From JADJPO01 sp963828555 (GTDB taxonomy: Bacteria; Actinomycetota; Actinomycetes; Actinomycetales; Kineosporiaceae), in NCBI GenBank assembly GCA_963828555.1, contig CAWHEL010000002.1, positions 186,001-250,000 on the forward strand: a stretch of DNA of 64,000 nt, given 5' to 3'. Within the stretch, counting starts at the first letter, position 1; every line of letters starts with the position of its first letter. The notes under the pieces are model-generated. The model did not search any database, was not told the DNA's origin, and worked only from the letters and a program-made list of their open reading frames with translations. Of the stretch, positions 33,872 through 41,769 are shown piece after piece. Both the position numbers and the translations under genes were made by a program.

Positions 33872-34696
33872 TCAGCGGTGGGCGCTGAGGGTGGCGGCCG
33901 CCCCCGACGGGGCAGCGTCGCGGCGGCGCAGGCGGGAGGCCAGCGAGCGGCGGCGGGTGGCTCGCTCGGTGGAGGGCAGCACGTGCAGCATCCGGTGCCG
34001 GCGCAGATCGTCCACCAGCGCATCGTCGATCGGTGCCAGGGGCCCGGTGACCGCCGCCAGCAGCAGGTCGGCCAGCGCCGGGTTGAGCGCCAGCGCGGGG
34101 CCGTGCAGGTAGGTGCCGAACACCGCGCCCTGCACCGCCCCCTCGGTACGCCGACCCGGCTCACCGTTTCCGATGCCGATCTCGACCAGCCCCAGCGCGC
34201 CCGCCGCCGAGCCGAGAGTCGTTGCACCACCGTGGTTCTCGAACCCGATCAGATCAGGCAGGTCGACGCCGGGGGCCGGTCTGGCGAGCACGTTGCCGAC
34301 GGCCCGCCGGTCCAGCCGCCCGGTGGTCACATCGAGCAGCCCGAGCCCTGCCGTGGGCACCCCACCGACACCGAGGAAGCTCGTGCCCAACAGCTGGTAC
34401 CCGGCGCAGATGCCGAGCACCGCGGCGCCACGCCCCGCGGCGGCGACCAGCGCGCCGTCCGCCAGCAACGCCTCGGCGGCCGCGGTCTGCTTGGCGTCCT
34501 CGCCGCCGCCGAGCAGGTACACGTCGCCCTCGCGAGGCAGCGCCTCACCGGGCTCGACGGTGATCAGTTCGGCCGGCAGACCCCGGGCTAGCACCCGCTG
34601 CCGCAGCACGATCGCGTTGCCGGCGTCGCCGTAGGTGCCGAGCAGGTTCGGGTAGACGTGCACGATCCGGACGGCGGAGGGCCGCGGGCTGCTCAC
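33872..34696 (-). CDS. gatD: Lipid II isoglutaminyl synthase glutaminase subunit GatD
   Basis: 274 residues. CobB/CobQ-type class I glutaminase fold; it supplies ammonia to MurT for amidating the D-Glu alpha-carboxyl of lipid II. It opens IVHVYPNLLGTYGDAGNAIV, contains the nucleophile Cys in LGICAGYQLLG and the His in FGTYLHGPAL. GTG 34696 overlaps the murT stop as GTGA, so the two subunits of this obligate complex are co-translated. Residues 230-274 are a basic, Ala/Arg-rich tail beyond the core domain. Confidence 0.93.
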   Translation of the reverse strand: MSSPRPSAVRIVHVYPNLLGTYGDAGNAIVLRQRVLARGLPAELITVEPGEALPREGDVYLLGGGEDAKQTAAAEALLADGALVAAAGRGAAVLGICAGYQLLGTSFLGVGGVPTAGLGLLDVTTGRLDRRAVGNVLARPAPGVDLPDLIGFENHGGATTLGSAAGALGLVEIGIGNGEPGRRTEGAVQGAVFGTYLHGPALALNPALADLLLAAVTGPLAPIDDALVDDLRRHRMLHVLPSTERATRRRSLASRLRRRDAAPSGAAATLSAHR

Positions 34697-35931
34697 GCGA
34701 CCTCCCCCACAGCCACGAACCGGCGCATCTCCCGGAACGCCGTGTAGTTCGCCGCCACCACCAGTGGACCCGGCGGCAGGAGGCCGGCCAGTCGCACCAG
34801 GTCGTCGTCCACCACCGGGGTCGCCCCCGCGTAGTGCAGTCGCACCGCCAGGTCGTGCCGCCGGTCCCCGGTGGCGCCGACCACCCGCCCGGCCAGACGC
34901 TCGAACGGCACGTCCCACAACCACGACGTGTCGGTGCCGTCGGCGATCCGGGCGTTGATCCCGATCGCCAGCACCGCCTCCGGTTCGATCATGGTCAGCG
35001 CTGCGGCCCACCCGGCCGGGTTCTTGGCCAGGAACAGCGGCGCCGGGCGCCCGCCCAGATCCAGCGTGGAGTACCGGCCGTCGACCACATCCACCTCGGC
35101 CACTCGCTGCGCCGCGTCCGCCTCGGGCACGCCCAGCACCGCAGCGGCCGCCAGCGCGAACACGGCGTTGCCCCGGTTCACCTCCCCCGGGAGCCGCAGC
35201 TCCAGCGGGACCTCGCGCCCGTCCGGGAGCCGCACCCCACCCGGGATCAGCACGTAGCCGGCGAGCGGCATGGCGAAACCGCAGCCGCTGCTCCAGCGAC
35301 TCGCCGGGCCCTCGTCGGTCCAGTCCAGCACCTTGCCGCAGCGCGGGCAGACGCTCGCGTCCTCGGTCCAGCGCAGGCCCGGGTCCACCCAGATCGGCCT
35401 GCCCTCGAGCGCGGCGTCCACCACGTGGGGGTCCGCGGCGTTGGCCACCACAACCACCCCGGGCTGCGCGCCGAAGGCCCTGCCCCAGACCTGCGAGGTG
35501 CGGCTGACCTCGTGCGTGCGGTCGAGTTGATCGCGGGTCAGGTTGAGGGCGATGACCACCTCGGGCAGCGTCTGGCGCATCACCGAGGGCACGTGCAGCT
35601 CGTCGGCCTCGAGCACGGCGAGGGCACTGGCCGAGTCGTCGAGCGCGGTCAGGATCCCCGGGCCCATGTTCGCGCCGGTGGAGTTCGAGGCCACGGCCCC
35701 GCCGAGCGCAGCGGTGACCAGCCGGGTGGTGGTCGACTTCCCGTTGGTGCCGGTCACGACGATGCTGCGCCGGCCCTGGGCGAGATGGGCGATCGCCTGC
35801 GGGTCGAGGGCCAGAGCCACCCGCCCGCGTACGACCACCCCGGACCCACGGCCCAGCCGACGGGACAGGCCTCCGGCCGCGCGCCCCGCGCGCAGGGCGA
35901 ATCGGGTGCGCATCCTGCGCGCTGTGCTCAC
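34693..35931 (-). CDS. murT: Lipid II isoglutaminyl synthase subunit MurT
   Basis: 412 residues. Mur-ligase fold: ATP loop SIVVTGTNGKSTTTRL, then NMGPGILTAL, the central NLTRDQLDRTHE and the C-terminal DUF1727 part ending NYTAFREMRRF. It activates the D-Glu carboxyl of lipid II with ATP for amidation with GatD ammonia. The inserted zinc ribbon has CPRCG, but its second half reads SSGCGF, so one of the usual four Cys is Ser. GTG 35931 has TAGGCT (complement of 35939-35944) seven bases upstream, suggesting a leaderless mRNA; ATG 35913 is an alternative. Confidence 0.93.
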   Translation of the reverse strand: MSTARRMRTRFALRAGRAAGGLSRRLGRGSGVVVRGRVALALDPQAIAHLAQGRRSIVVTGTNGKSTTTRLVTAALGGAVASNSTGANMGPGILTALDDSASALAVLEADELHVPSVMRQTLPEVVIALNLTRDQLDRTHEVSRTSQVWGRAFGAQPGVVVVANAADPHVVDAALEGRPIWVDPGLRWTEDASVCPRCGKVLDWTDEGPASRWSSGCGFAMPLAGYVLIPGGVRLPDGREVPLELRLPGEVNRGNAVFALAAAAVLGVPEADAAQRVAEVDVVDGRYSTLDLGGRPAPLFLAKNPAGWAAALTMIEPEAVLAIGINARIADGTDTSWLWDVPFERLAGRVVGATGDRRHDLAVRLHYAGATPVVDDDLVRLAGLLPPGPLVVAANYTAFREMRRFVAVGEVA

Positions 35932-36032
35932 GGGCGTCAGCCTAACCGCGTACGGCGCGGGCCGGTCCGCCCCCACGCGGAGGACGGACCGACCCGCGCC
36001 GACCCGTGTGTTCTGAACGATGCGATCGATTC

Positions 36033-36236
36033 TCAGACCGGGCGGACCGACTCGGCCTGCGGACCCTTCTGGCCCTGGCCGATCTCGAAGCTGACCCGCT
36101 GCCCCTCATCCAGGGACTTGTAGCCGTCGGCCTGGATCGCCGAGTAGTGCACGAAGACGTCTGCCCCGCCTCCGTCGACGGTGATGAAGCCGAAACCCTT
36201 CTCGGCGTTGAACCACTTGACGGTGCCCTCAGCCAT
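36033..36236 (-). CDS. Cold-shock protein (CspA family)
   Basis: 67-residue single cold-shock domain. RNA-binding motifs RNP1 (KGFGFI) and RNP2 (VFVHYS) are intact, with the starting block GTVKWFNAEKG. Binds single-stranded RNA/DNA as a chaperone. AGGAG sits five bases before ATG 36236; the longer upstream frame has no family similarity. Monocistronic, upstream of nothing on its strand until the murT operon. Confidence 0.95.
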   Translation of the reverse strand: MAEGTVKWFNAEKGFGFITVDGGGADVFVHYSAIQADGYKSLDEGQRVSFEIGQGQKGPQAESVRPV

Positions 36237-36436
36237 GCCTGCTCCTGTTGCTCCGGTGTACGGCCGTGCGATCGGCGTCACTGTAGCGGCGAGCACCTCC
36301 GGCCGACACCCCCGAAACGCCGCGATCGAGCACGGACATCGACATCATCACGTGCCACCACGACGGGCCCGGCCGGCCCACGGCGCCCGCCTTGCTGGAC
36401 AGGACCGATCCTGGCTGGGCGCGTACCCTGACCCGG

Positions 36437-36907
36437 ATGAGCGGGGCGATGCGCGGACGGCAACTCGTCAACCTGCTCAACCTGTCCACCCCGCTCGGCG
36501 CGCTGGTGGCCCTGCTGGGCGGCGCCCGGCTGTGTCGCGGCCCGGCCGGGCTGATCCTGGCCGAGAACTACGGCCCCCGTTTCCCCGGTTCCGGTGCCCC
36601 CGCGGTGACCATCGGCAATGTCGTGCTGCTCAGGATGTCGGCGCGGACGGCGTCCGCCCGGCCCGGCCTGCTTGCGCACGAGGCGCGCCACGCCAGCCAG
36701 TACGCCCTGTGGCTGGGCCTGTTCGGCTTCCTCCCGGCCTACCTGCTCGCCGCGGCCTGGTCCTGGTGGCACACCGGGAACTTCGCGCTGCGCAACGCTT
36801 TCGAGGTGCGCGCAGGGCTGGTCGACGGTGGCTACCTGCGCGCCCCCGCCCATGAGCACACCGGTCCCGGGCAGCCCGCCCGGGAACCCCCCGATCAGGG
36901 CGTGTAG
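36437..36907 (+). CDS. Hypothetical membrane-associated protein with HExxH motif
   Basis: 156 residues. HEARH at 81-85 is a zinc-protease-type HExxH motif, followed by a membrane-like segment (LWLGLFGFLPAYLLAAAW) and NAFEVRA, whose Glu could be a third ligand. A polar Pro/Gly tail ends the protein. This order is seen in small conserved actinobacterial proteins of unknown function; peptidase activity is only a possibility. The ATG follows TACCCT (36424-36429) by seven bases, so it is probably leaderless. Its 3' end overlaps the next, convergent gene by 13 bp. Confidence 0.65.
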   Translation: MSGAMRGRQLVNLLNLSTPLGALVALLGGARLCRGPAGLILAENYGPRFPGSGAPAVTIGNVVLLRMSARTASARPGLLAHEARHASQYALWLGLFGFLPAYLLAAAWSWWHTGNFALRNAFEVRAGLVDGGYLRAPAHEHTGPGQPAREPPDQGV

Positions 36908-37485
36908 TCGTTGCCGATCACCACGGCCATGCCCTGCGCCGTCTTGATCGTGTTCAGCTTGACCGTGCCGCCGCCCAGGGCCTTGACCACGGCCCGCGCG
37001 GTGGGCAGTTGGGCCGCTTCGCCGTAGTAGACCGTGGTGCGGGTGACCGGGGCGCCGTCCCACGGCAGCACGGTGCCGATCTTCCAGCCGTCGGCGGCGA
37101 GCTTGCTCGCAGCCTTGCGGCTCTGGCCGGGCACCTGCGGGGAGGTGCCGTTGTAGAAGTTCAGGGTGACCGTCTTGTCGATCGCGGCAGCGGTCTCGGT
37201 GCCGGCCGAGGGCTCGGGGCTCGCGCTGGCCGGTGCCGACGCGGCCGGTGAGGCGGCGCTCGGCGCGGCGGAGGAAGCGACTCCCGGCGTTCCGTCGGCG
37301 GTGGTCACCGCCGAACCGCGACCGAACAGGAAGTAGGCCAGGCCGACCACGGCGAGCACCACCGCCGCCAGCGCGACCAGCGGCAGCACCCCGGTCAACG
37401 GGTTCGGGCGGGACCGGTGTGCCCCGCGCCGGCTCACCTCGGAGACCTCGAACCGTTCGTCCTGCCCGCTACGGGTCATCGTCAT
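36895..37485 (-). CDS. LytR C-terminal-domain (LytR_C) protein
   Basis: 196 residues: a basic cytosolic N-terminus, one membrane helix (about 36-60, VLPLVALAAVVLAVVGLAYFLF), an Ala/Ser/Pro linker, then an extracytoplasmic LytR_C domain (VTLNFYNGTSPQVPGQSRKA, then TTVYYGEAAQLPTARAV and VVIGNDY). The domain accompanies LytR-CpsA-Psr cell-wall ligases but also stands alone, as here. ATG 37485 or ATG 37479 may be used; GAGAGGTGAGG serves either. It follows a DUF3263 gene, a pairing I have seen in other actinobacteria. Confidence 0.82.
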   Translation of the reverse strand: MTMTRSGQDERFEVSEVSRRGAHRSRPNPLTGVLPLVALAAVVLAVVGLAYFLFGRGSAVTTADGTPGVASSAAPSAASPAASAPASASPEPSAGTETAAAIDKTVTLNFYNGTSPQVPGQSRKAASKLAADGWKIGTVLPWDGAPVTRTTVYYGEAAQLPTARAVVKALGGGTVKLNTIKTAQGMAVVIGNDYTP

Positions 37486-37549
37486 GACCTCACCTCTCGG
37501 ACCCACCCCGCCCGCGTGCGACCACGCGCGGGCGTCGTGCGAGCCGGCC

Positions 37550-37831
37550 TCAGCCCAGACCGAGCCGGCGGGCCGAACGGGCCCGTTGACGCGTCTGCCG
37601 CATCCGGCGCAGCCGCTTGACCAGCATCGGGTCGTGGGCGAGCGCCGCCGGCCGATCGATCAAGGAGTTCAGCACCTGGTAGTACCGCGTCGACGACATG
37701 TCGAACAGCTCGCGGACGGCCTGCTCCTTGGCACCGGCGTACTTCCACCACTGCCGTTCGAACGCGAGGATCTCGCAGTCGCGCGGGGTCAGACTCTCGA
37801 GCTGCGGTTCCACCAGCTGTGCGGCTTCCAT
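37550..37831 (-). CDS. DUF3263 protein
   Basis: 93 residues. The conserved core LTPRDCEILAFERQWWKYAG and MSSTRYYQVLNSLIDRPAAL identifies DUF3263, a small actinobacterial family with a helix-turn-helix-like middle (KEQAVRELFDMSSTRYYQVL). DNA binding is suggested by this shape and by the basic C-terminus but is not established. GGAGG is six bases before ATG 37831. Likely co-transcribed with the LytR_C gene 64 bp downstream. Confidence 0.85.
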   Translation of the reverse strand: MEAAQLVEPQLESLTPRDCEILAFERQWWKYAGAKEQAVRELFDMSSTRYYQVLNSLIDRPAALAHDPMLVKRLRRMRQTRQRARSARRLGLG

Positions 37832-38050
37832 CCATGTCCTCCAGGGCCGAGACGGCGTCACTGTACGGGGGAAACGACACCAGTGTCATTCCCGCCGCCC
37901 CGCCCTGCCTGGGCGGCCGGGGAACCGGCTGAACGCGTCTATCCGCCTGCCACTGCACACCGGGAGTCTAGAGCCGTCCACCGACAGCCACGTCCCGCGT
38001 CAGTACTTCGGTACTCCTCGAACCGGACGACGCCGCTAGAGTCGGGCGCC

Positions 38051-38725
38051 GTGACACGCCGCCCGCTGGCCGAGTTGATCGATCCCGGCTGGGCGAGCGC
38101 GCTGGAGCCCGTGGCTCCCCGGATCGCGGCCCTGGGCGACTTCCTGCGCGGCGAGCTCGAGGCCGGCCGCGGCTATCTGCCGGCCGGCGAGCACGTGCTG
38201 CGGGCCTTCACCCAGCCGATGGACGGCGTGCGGGTGCTGATCGTGGGCCAGGACCCCTACCCGACCCCCGGCCACCCGGTGGGCCTGTCCTTCTCGGTGG
38301 CCCTCGGCGTCCACCCTCCGCGGAGCCTGCAGAACATCTTCCGCGAACTCGTGAACGACCTCGCGGTGCCTTCACCGACCAGCGGCGATCTGACCCCCTG
38401 GACCGAGCGCGGGGTGCTGCTGCTCAACCGGGTGCTCACCGTGTCTCCCGGCGCCTCCGGCTCGCACCGCGGCAAGGGCTGGGAGGAGGTCACCGACGCC
38501 GCCATCGCCGCACTGGTCGCCCGGGGCGCCCCGCTGGTGGCCATCCTGTGGGGCCGCGACGCGCAGACCCTGCGTCCGATGCTGGGCCCGACGGCCCGGA
38601 TCGAGAGCGCGCACCCCAGCCCGATGTCCGCCGACCGGGGGTTCTTCGGATCCCGCCCCTTCAGCCGGGCCAATGCGCTCCTCACCGACCTGGGCGCCGA
38701 ACCGATCGACTGGCAGCTGCCCTGA
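38051..38725 (+). CDS. ung: Uracil-DNA glycosylase (family 1)
   Basis: 224 residues. Removes uracil from DNA in base excision repair. The water-activating loop VGQDPYPTPGH with the catalytic Asp, the uracil pocket block GLSFSV, and the DNA-intercalation loop with AHPSPMSADRGFFGS and its catalytic His are all present. GTG 38051 follows TAGAGT (38037-38042) by eight bases; the longer upstream frame lacks family sequence. It ends 15 bp before a strong inverted repeat. Confidence 0.94.
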   Translation: MTRRPLAELIDPGWASALEPVAPRIAALGDFLRGELEAGRGYLPAGEHVLRAFTQPMDGVRVLIVGQDPYPTPGHPVGLSFSVALGVHPPRSLQNIFRELVNDLAVPSPTSGDLTPWTERGVLLLNRVLTVSPGASGSHRGKGWEEVTDAAIAALVARGAPLVAILWGRDAQTLRPMLGPTARIESAHPSPMSADRGFFGSRPFSRANALLTDLGAEPIDWQLP

Positions 38726-38739
38726 CCACAGCGCCCGTC

Positions 38740-38808
38740 CGTGATCACCGTTGGTCATGGGTCATCCCCCGTCTGCTGGGGGCAGACCCATGACCAACGG
38801 TGATCACG
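38740..38808. repeat. Dispersed inverted repeat, family B, copy 2 (perfect)
   Basis: Perfect 23-bp arms (38740-38762 and 38786-38808) with core GATCACCGTTGGTCATGGGT and a second stem (CCCCC/GGGGG) inside the 23-nt centre. It lies between the ung stop and the convergent gene ending at 38845. Probable bidirectional terminator. Confidence 0.85.
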
Positions 38809-38844
38809 GGGGTGGAGCGGCCGGGGAGGCGAAGGGGGGCGAGC

Positions 38845-39330
38845 TCAGAATCGGCGCTCGGACTTGCGGAACTCGGTCCAGCGGGTGTGCCGGTACTCCA
38901 GGCAGGCCGCCTCGTAGGTACGCGGATCGAGCTCGAACGGGATCGGGGTCAGCGGCAGGTCCGCCAGCAACCGGAACAACTCCTGGATCCGGAAGTCCGC
39001 CGTCTTGCGCGCGGGGTCCGCGGGCACCGTGTTGAGCACCGCCCGCCCCGCCCGGGCGACCAGCGCCCGGCCTGCTGGAGTGACGGCGATGCCCGCGGCG
39101 TCCGCGACCATCAGATCGGCGCCGACGAGCAGCGACATCGCGTGCTCCAGTTCCTGGCGGGAGACGATCAGGTGATTCACCGCGTCGCAGGCCACCACCA
39201 GGTCGAACAGGCCGGCCCGCTGGTCCATTGAACCGCTCAGACGGGCGGCGGCAAGCACCCAGGCGTCGGCGAGCACCCACTCCATGTCGTCGACTGAATG
39301 CTCACTGTCACGGGGCCGAGGCAATGTCAT
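38845..39330 (-). CDS. Conserved hypothetical protein
   Basis: 161 residues, soluble and mainly helical. It contains MEWVLADAWVLAAARLSGSM, DLVVACDAVNHLIVSRQELE and a winged-helix-like middle (GIAVTPAGRALVARAG), then a C-terminal charged end (RWTEFRKSERRF). The middle resembles small actinobacterial proteins with a DNA-binding-like fold, but I cannot name the family. GAGAGG lies nine bases before ATG 39330. The 215 bp upstream show no clear element. Confidence 0.65.
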   Translation of the reverse strand: MTLPRPRDSEHSVDDMEWVLADAWVLAAARLSGSMDQRAGLFDLVVACDAVNHLIVSRQELEHAMSLLVGADLMVADAAGIAVTPAGRALVARAGRAVLNTVPADPARKTADFRIQELFRLLADLPLTPIPFELDPRTYEAACLEYRHTRWTEFRKSERRF

Positions 39331-39545
39331 CCGCGTGGGCCTCTCGCCTGCGCGAACACCTGACCCCGACTCACAACGCACACACCCCCAGCGTCGGCGA
39401 CGCCTGTCCAGGACACGGTAAGGCACGGGAGGGGTAACGGGCGGCAACTCACCCATGCGGACCAGCCCAGACCAGGACGAAGCCCCCACACCAAGACAGG
39501 AATCGGCATTGCGCTCACGATCGGGACGGTGGTTGGCTGCGCGGC

Positions 39546-40112
39546 ATGCTCACCGGTCGGCTGGTCAGGCTGCGCGCTTGGACCCGCGAGGACGTCACCG
39601 CCCTGCAGCCGCTCGCGGCCGATCCCGAACTGGGATCTCTGACCGACGACTCCGCCTGGACCCCGCGGGCGCTGAGCTGGCTGCACGCCGAGTACGACCG
39701 GCGGCAGAGCGAGAAGAGTGGCGAGATCCCCTCTCATTACGCCGGTTTCGCGGTCCAGCGACACGACGACCCGGACGGCGTCTGCATCGGAGCCATCTCG
39801 CTCTGGAAGATCAACGAACACCAGCGGACGGCGCACATCGGTCTCACCCTCGTCCCGCAGGCCCGGGGGCTCGGGATCGGTCGCGACTGCCTGGAGGTGA
39901 TCTGCCGCTTCGCCTTCGAGCTGCGCAACCTGGAGCGGGTGCAGCTGGAGACGCTCGCCGTCAACGAACCGATGCAGCGGGCGGCCCGTTCGGCCGGCTT
40001 CACGCAGGAGGGCCGGTTGCGGTCCAACGCCTGGCATCTGGGCGAGCGGGTCGACGAGCTGATCTTCGGCCTGCTGGCCCCCGAGTGGCGCGCACTGCAT
40101 CCACGCACCTGA
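39546..40112 (+). CDS. GNAT acetyltransferase (RimJ/RimL type)
   Basis: 188 residues. The start LTGRLVRLRAWTREDVTALQ, the acetyl-CoA loop VPQARGLGIGRDCLEVICRF and the C-terminal NEPMQRAARSAGFTQEGRLR are those of the RimJ/RimL branch that acetylates N-terminal or side-chain amines. Substrate unknown. Stands alone; no convincing ribosome site at ATG 39546. Confidence 0.88.
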   Translation: MLTGRLVRLRAWTREDVTALQPLAADPELGSLTDDSAWTPRALSWLHAEYDRRQSEKSGEIPSHYAGFAVQRHDDPDGVCIGAISLWKINEHQRTAHIGLTLVPQARGLGIGRDCLEVICRFAFELRNLERVQLETLAVNEPMQRAARSAGFTQEGRLRSNAWHLGERVDELIFGLLAPEWRALHPRT

Positions 40113-40181
40113 GATCCTCGCCACGTTCCGGCCGGGCACGCAGCGCACGAGTCGGGCTCCGCACCTGGCAGGGTGGTCACC

Positions 40182-41423
40182 GTGAAGACCGTCGATCCGG
40201 ACGGGTTGGCAGGCATCCTGCGTGACGCCGCCGCCCGTACGGCCCCCATCGCCCCCCGCATCGTCTTCTCCGGCAATCTGGCAACGCCCTGGACCGCGGT
40301 CCGGCTCACCGACCAGGCTCTGGAGTCGTTCACCCTCTTCGCCATCAACGGCCAGCCAGGTCTGCCCGACCGTGACGGCGTCACCCTGGAGACCGCTTTC
40401 GTCGGGGAGGGCATGCGGCGCAAGCCGGGTCTGCGCTACATTCCGGCCCGACTCTCCCTGGTCCCCCGCCTGTTCTTCTCCACCCTGGCCCCTGACGTGG
40501 TCGTCGTGCACACCTCGACGCCGCAGAACGGGCGGGTCTCCCTCGGACTCGAGGTGAACATCCTGCCGGCGGCGATCGAGGCCGCCCGCGCCCGGGGTGG
40601 CACCGTGATTGCCCAGATGAACCCGCGGATGCCCTACACATTCGGCAACGCCGAGATCCACGTCGAGGACATCGACTACGGCTTCGAGGCAGAGGAGCCC
40701 CTGGCCGAACGCACGCTGGGCGGGCTGGACGAGACGAGCCAGGCCATCGGCCAGCTGATCACCCAACGGGTGCGCTCGGGCTCGACCCTGCAACTGGGCA
40801 TCGGCGCCGTGCCGGACGCGGTGGTCGGCCAGCTGACCCGGCACCGCAACCTGCGGGTGTGGACCGAGATGTTCAGCGATGGTGTGCTGGCCCTGGAACG
40901 GGCCGGCTGCATGGACCCGGCGACCCCGTTGACCGCCTCGTTCCTGTTCGGTTCACAGGACCTGTACTCATGGGTGCACCGCAACCCCAGGCTGCAGATG
41001 CTGCGCACCGAGGTGACCAACGAGCCGGCGAACATCGCCCGCCATCCCAACATGGTCTCGGTCAACACCGCCCTTCAGGTCGACCTGTTCGCCCAGGCCA
41101 ACGCCTCGCGGATCAATGCCCGGATCTACTCCGGCTTCGGCGGCCAAACCGACTTCATCGTCGGCGCACTGCACTCCGACGGCGGTCAGGCGTTCATGGC
41201 CCTGCGGTCGTGGCACCCGAAGGCCAACGTGTCGACGATCATCCCGCTGATCGATGAGCCGGTGACGTCGTTCCAGCCCACGGCGGTGGTCACCGAGAAC
41301 GGGGTGGCCGAGATCCGGGGACAGGACGAGAAGAGCCAGGCCCGCAACCTGATCGAGCAGGCGGCCCACCCGCGGATCCGCGACGAGCTGTGGGAAGAGG
41401 CCTACGAGCTGGGCCTGACCTGA
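40182..41423 (+). CDS. Acetyl-CoA hydrolase/transferase family protein
   Basis: 413 residues from GTG 40182; GTG 40173 would add three. The CoA-transferase fold has the first-half block ARLSLVPRLFFSTLAPDVVV, LGLEVNILPAAIEAARARGG, then SGSTLQLGIGAVPDAVVGQL and NARIYSGFGGQTDFIVGA. Family members transfer CoA between acyl-CoA and acetate, 4-hydroxybutyrate or related acids. The catalytic Glu is likely in WTEMFSDG. CAGGGT precedes GTG 40182 by seven bases, which decides the start. Exact substrate uncertain. Confidence 0.85.
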   Translation: MKTVDPDGLAGILRDAAARTAPIAPRIVFSGNLATPWTAVRLTDQALESFTLFAINGQPGLPDRDGVTLETAFVGEGMRRKPGLRYIPARLSLVPRLFFSTLAPDVVVVHTSTPQNGRVSLGLEVNILPAAIEAARARGGTVIAQMNPRMPYTFGNAEIHVEDIDYGFEAEEPLAERTLGGLDETSQAIGQLITQRVRSGSTLQLGIGAVPDAVVGQLTRHRNLRVWTEMFSDGVLALERAGCMDPATPLTASFLFGSQDLYSWVHRNPRLQMLRTEVTNEPANIARHPNMVSVNTALQVDLFAQANASRINARIYSGFGGQTDFIVGALHSDGGQAFMALRSWHPKANVSTIIPLIDEPVTSFQPTAVVTENGVAEIRGQDEKSQARNLIEQAAHPRIRDELWEEAYELGLT

Positions 41424-41471
41424 GCCTGCCCCCGCCCGCCCGGTGATCATTACTCAGAGTGATGTTCGCCG

Positions 41472-41544
41472 AGCCCGTGGTCGGAGTCGAACCGACGACC
41501 TACCGCTTACAAGGCGGTTGCTCTGGCCACTGAGCTACACGGGC
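41472..41544 (-). tRNA. tRNA-Thr (anticodon TGT)
   Basis: 73 nt folds as a complete cloverleaf on the minus strand: 7-bp acceptor GCCCGTG/CACGGGC, D stem GCTC/GAGC, anticodon stem ACCGC/GCGGT around loop CTTGTAA, T stem GTCGG/CCGAC with loop TTCGACT. Anticodon TGT reads ACA threonine codons. CCA is not encoded; the discriminator base is T. Confidence 0.95.
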
Positions 41545-41769
41545 AGGACGTCGATCGTACCGGGCGGGAACACCACCTCACCGATGCATTCCCGTCCCAC
41601 TCGTCACCGGTGTCACCGGCGTCACAGCCGTCACGATCGCTCTGCTGCCCGACGGACGGCGACCCTCGGCTGAACGTCGTCGGGCTTTCAGCCGTTCTGA
41701 CGACCACGACCTGACCTCAGCGCAACGTGATTCTTCTTAAACTGCGAGTAATCGAGTTGGGAGTCCCAT

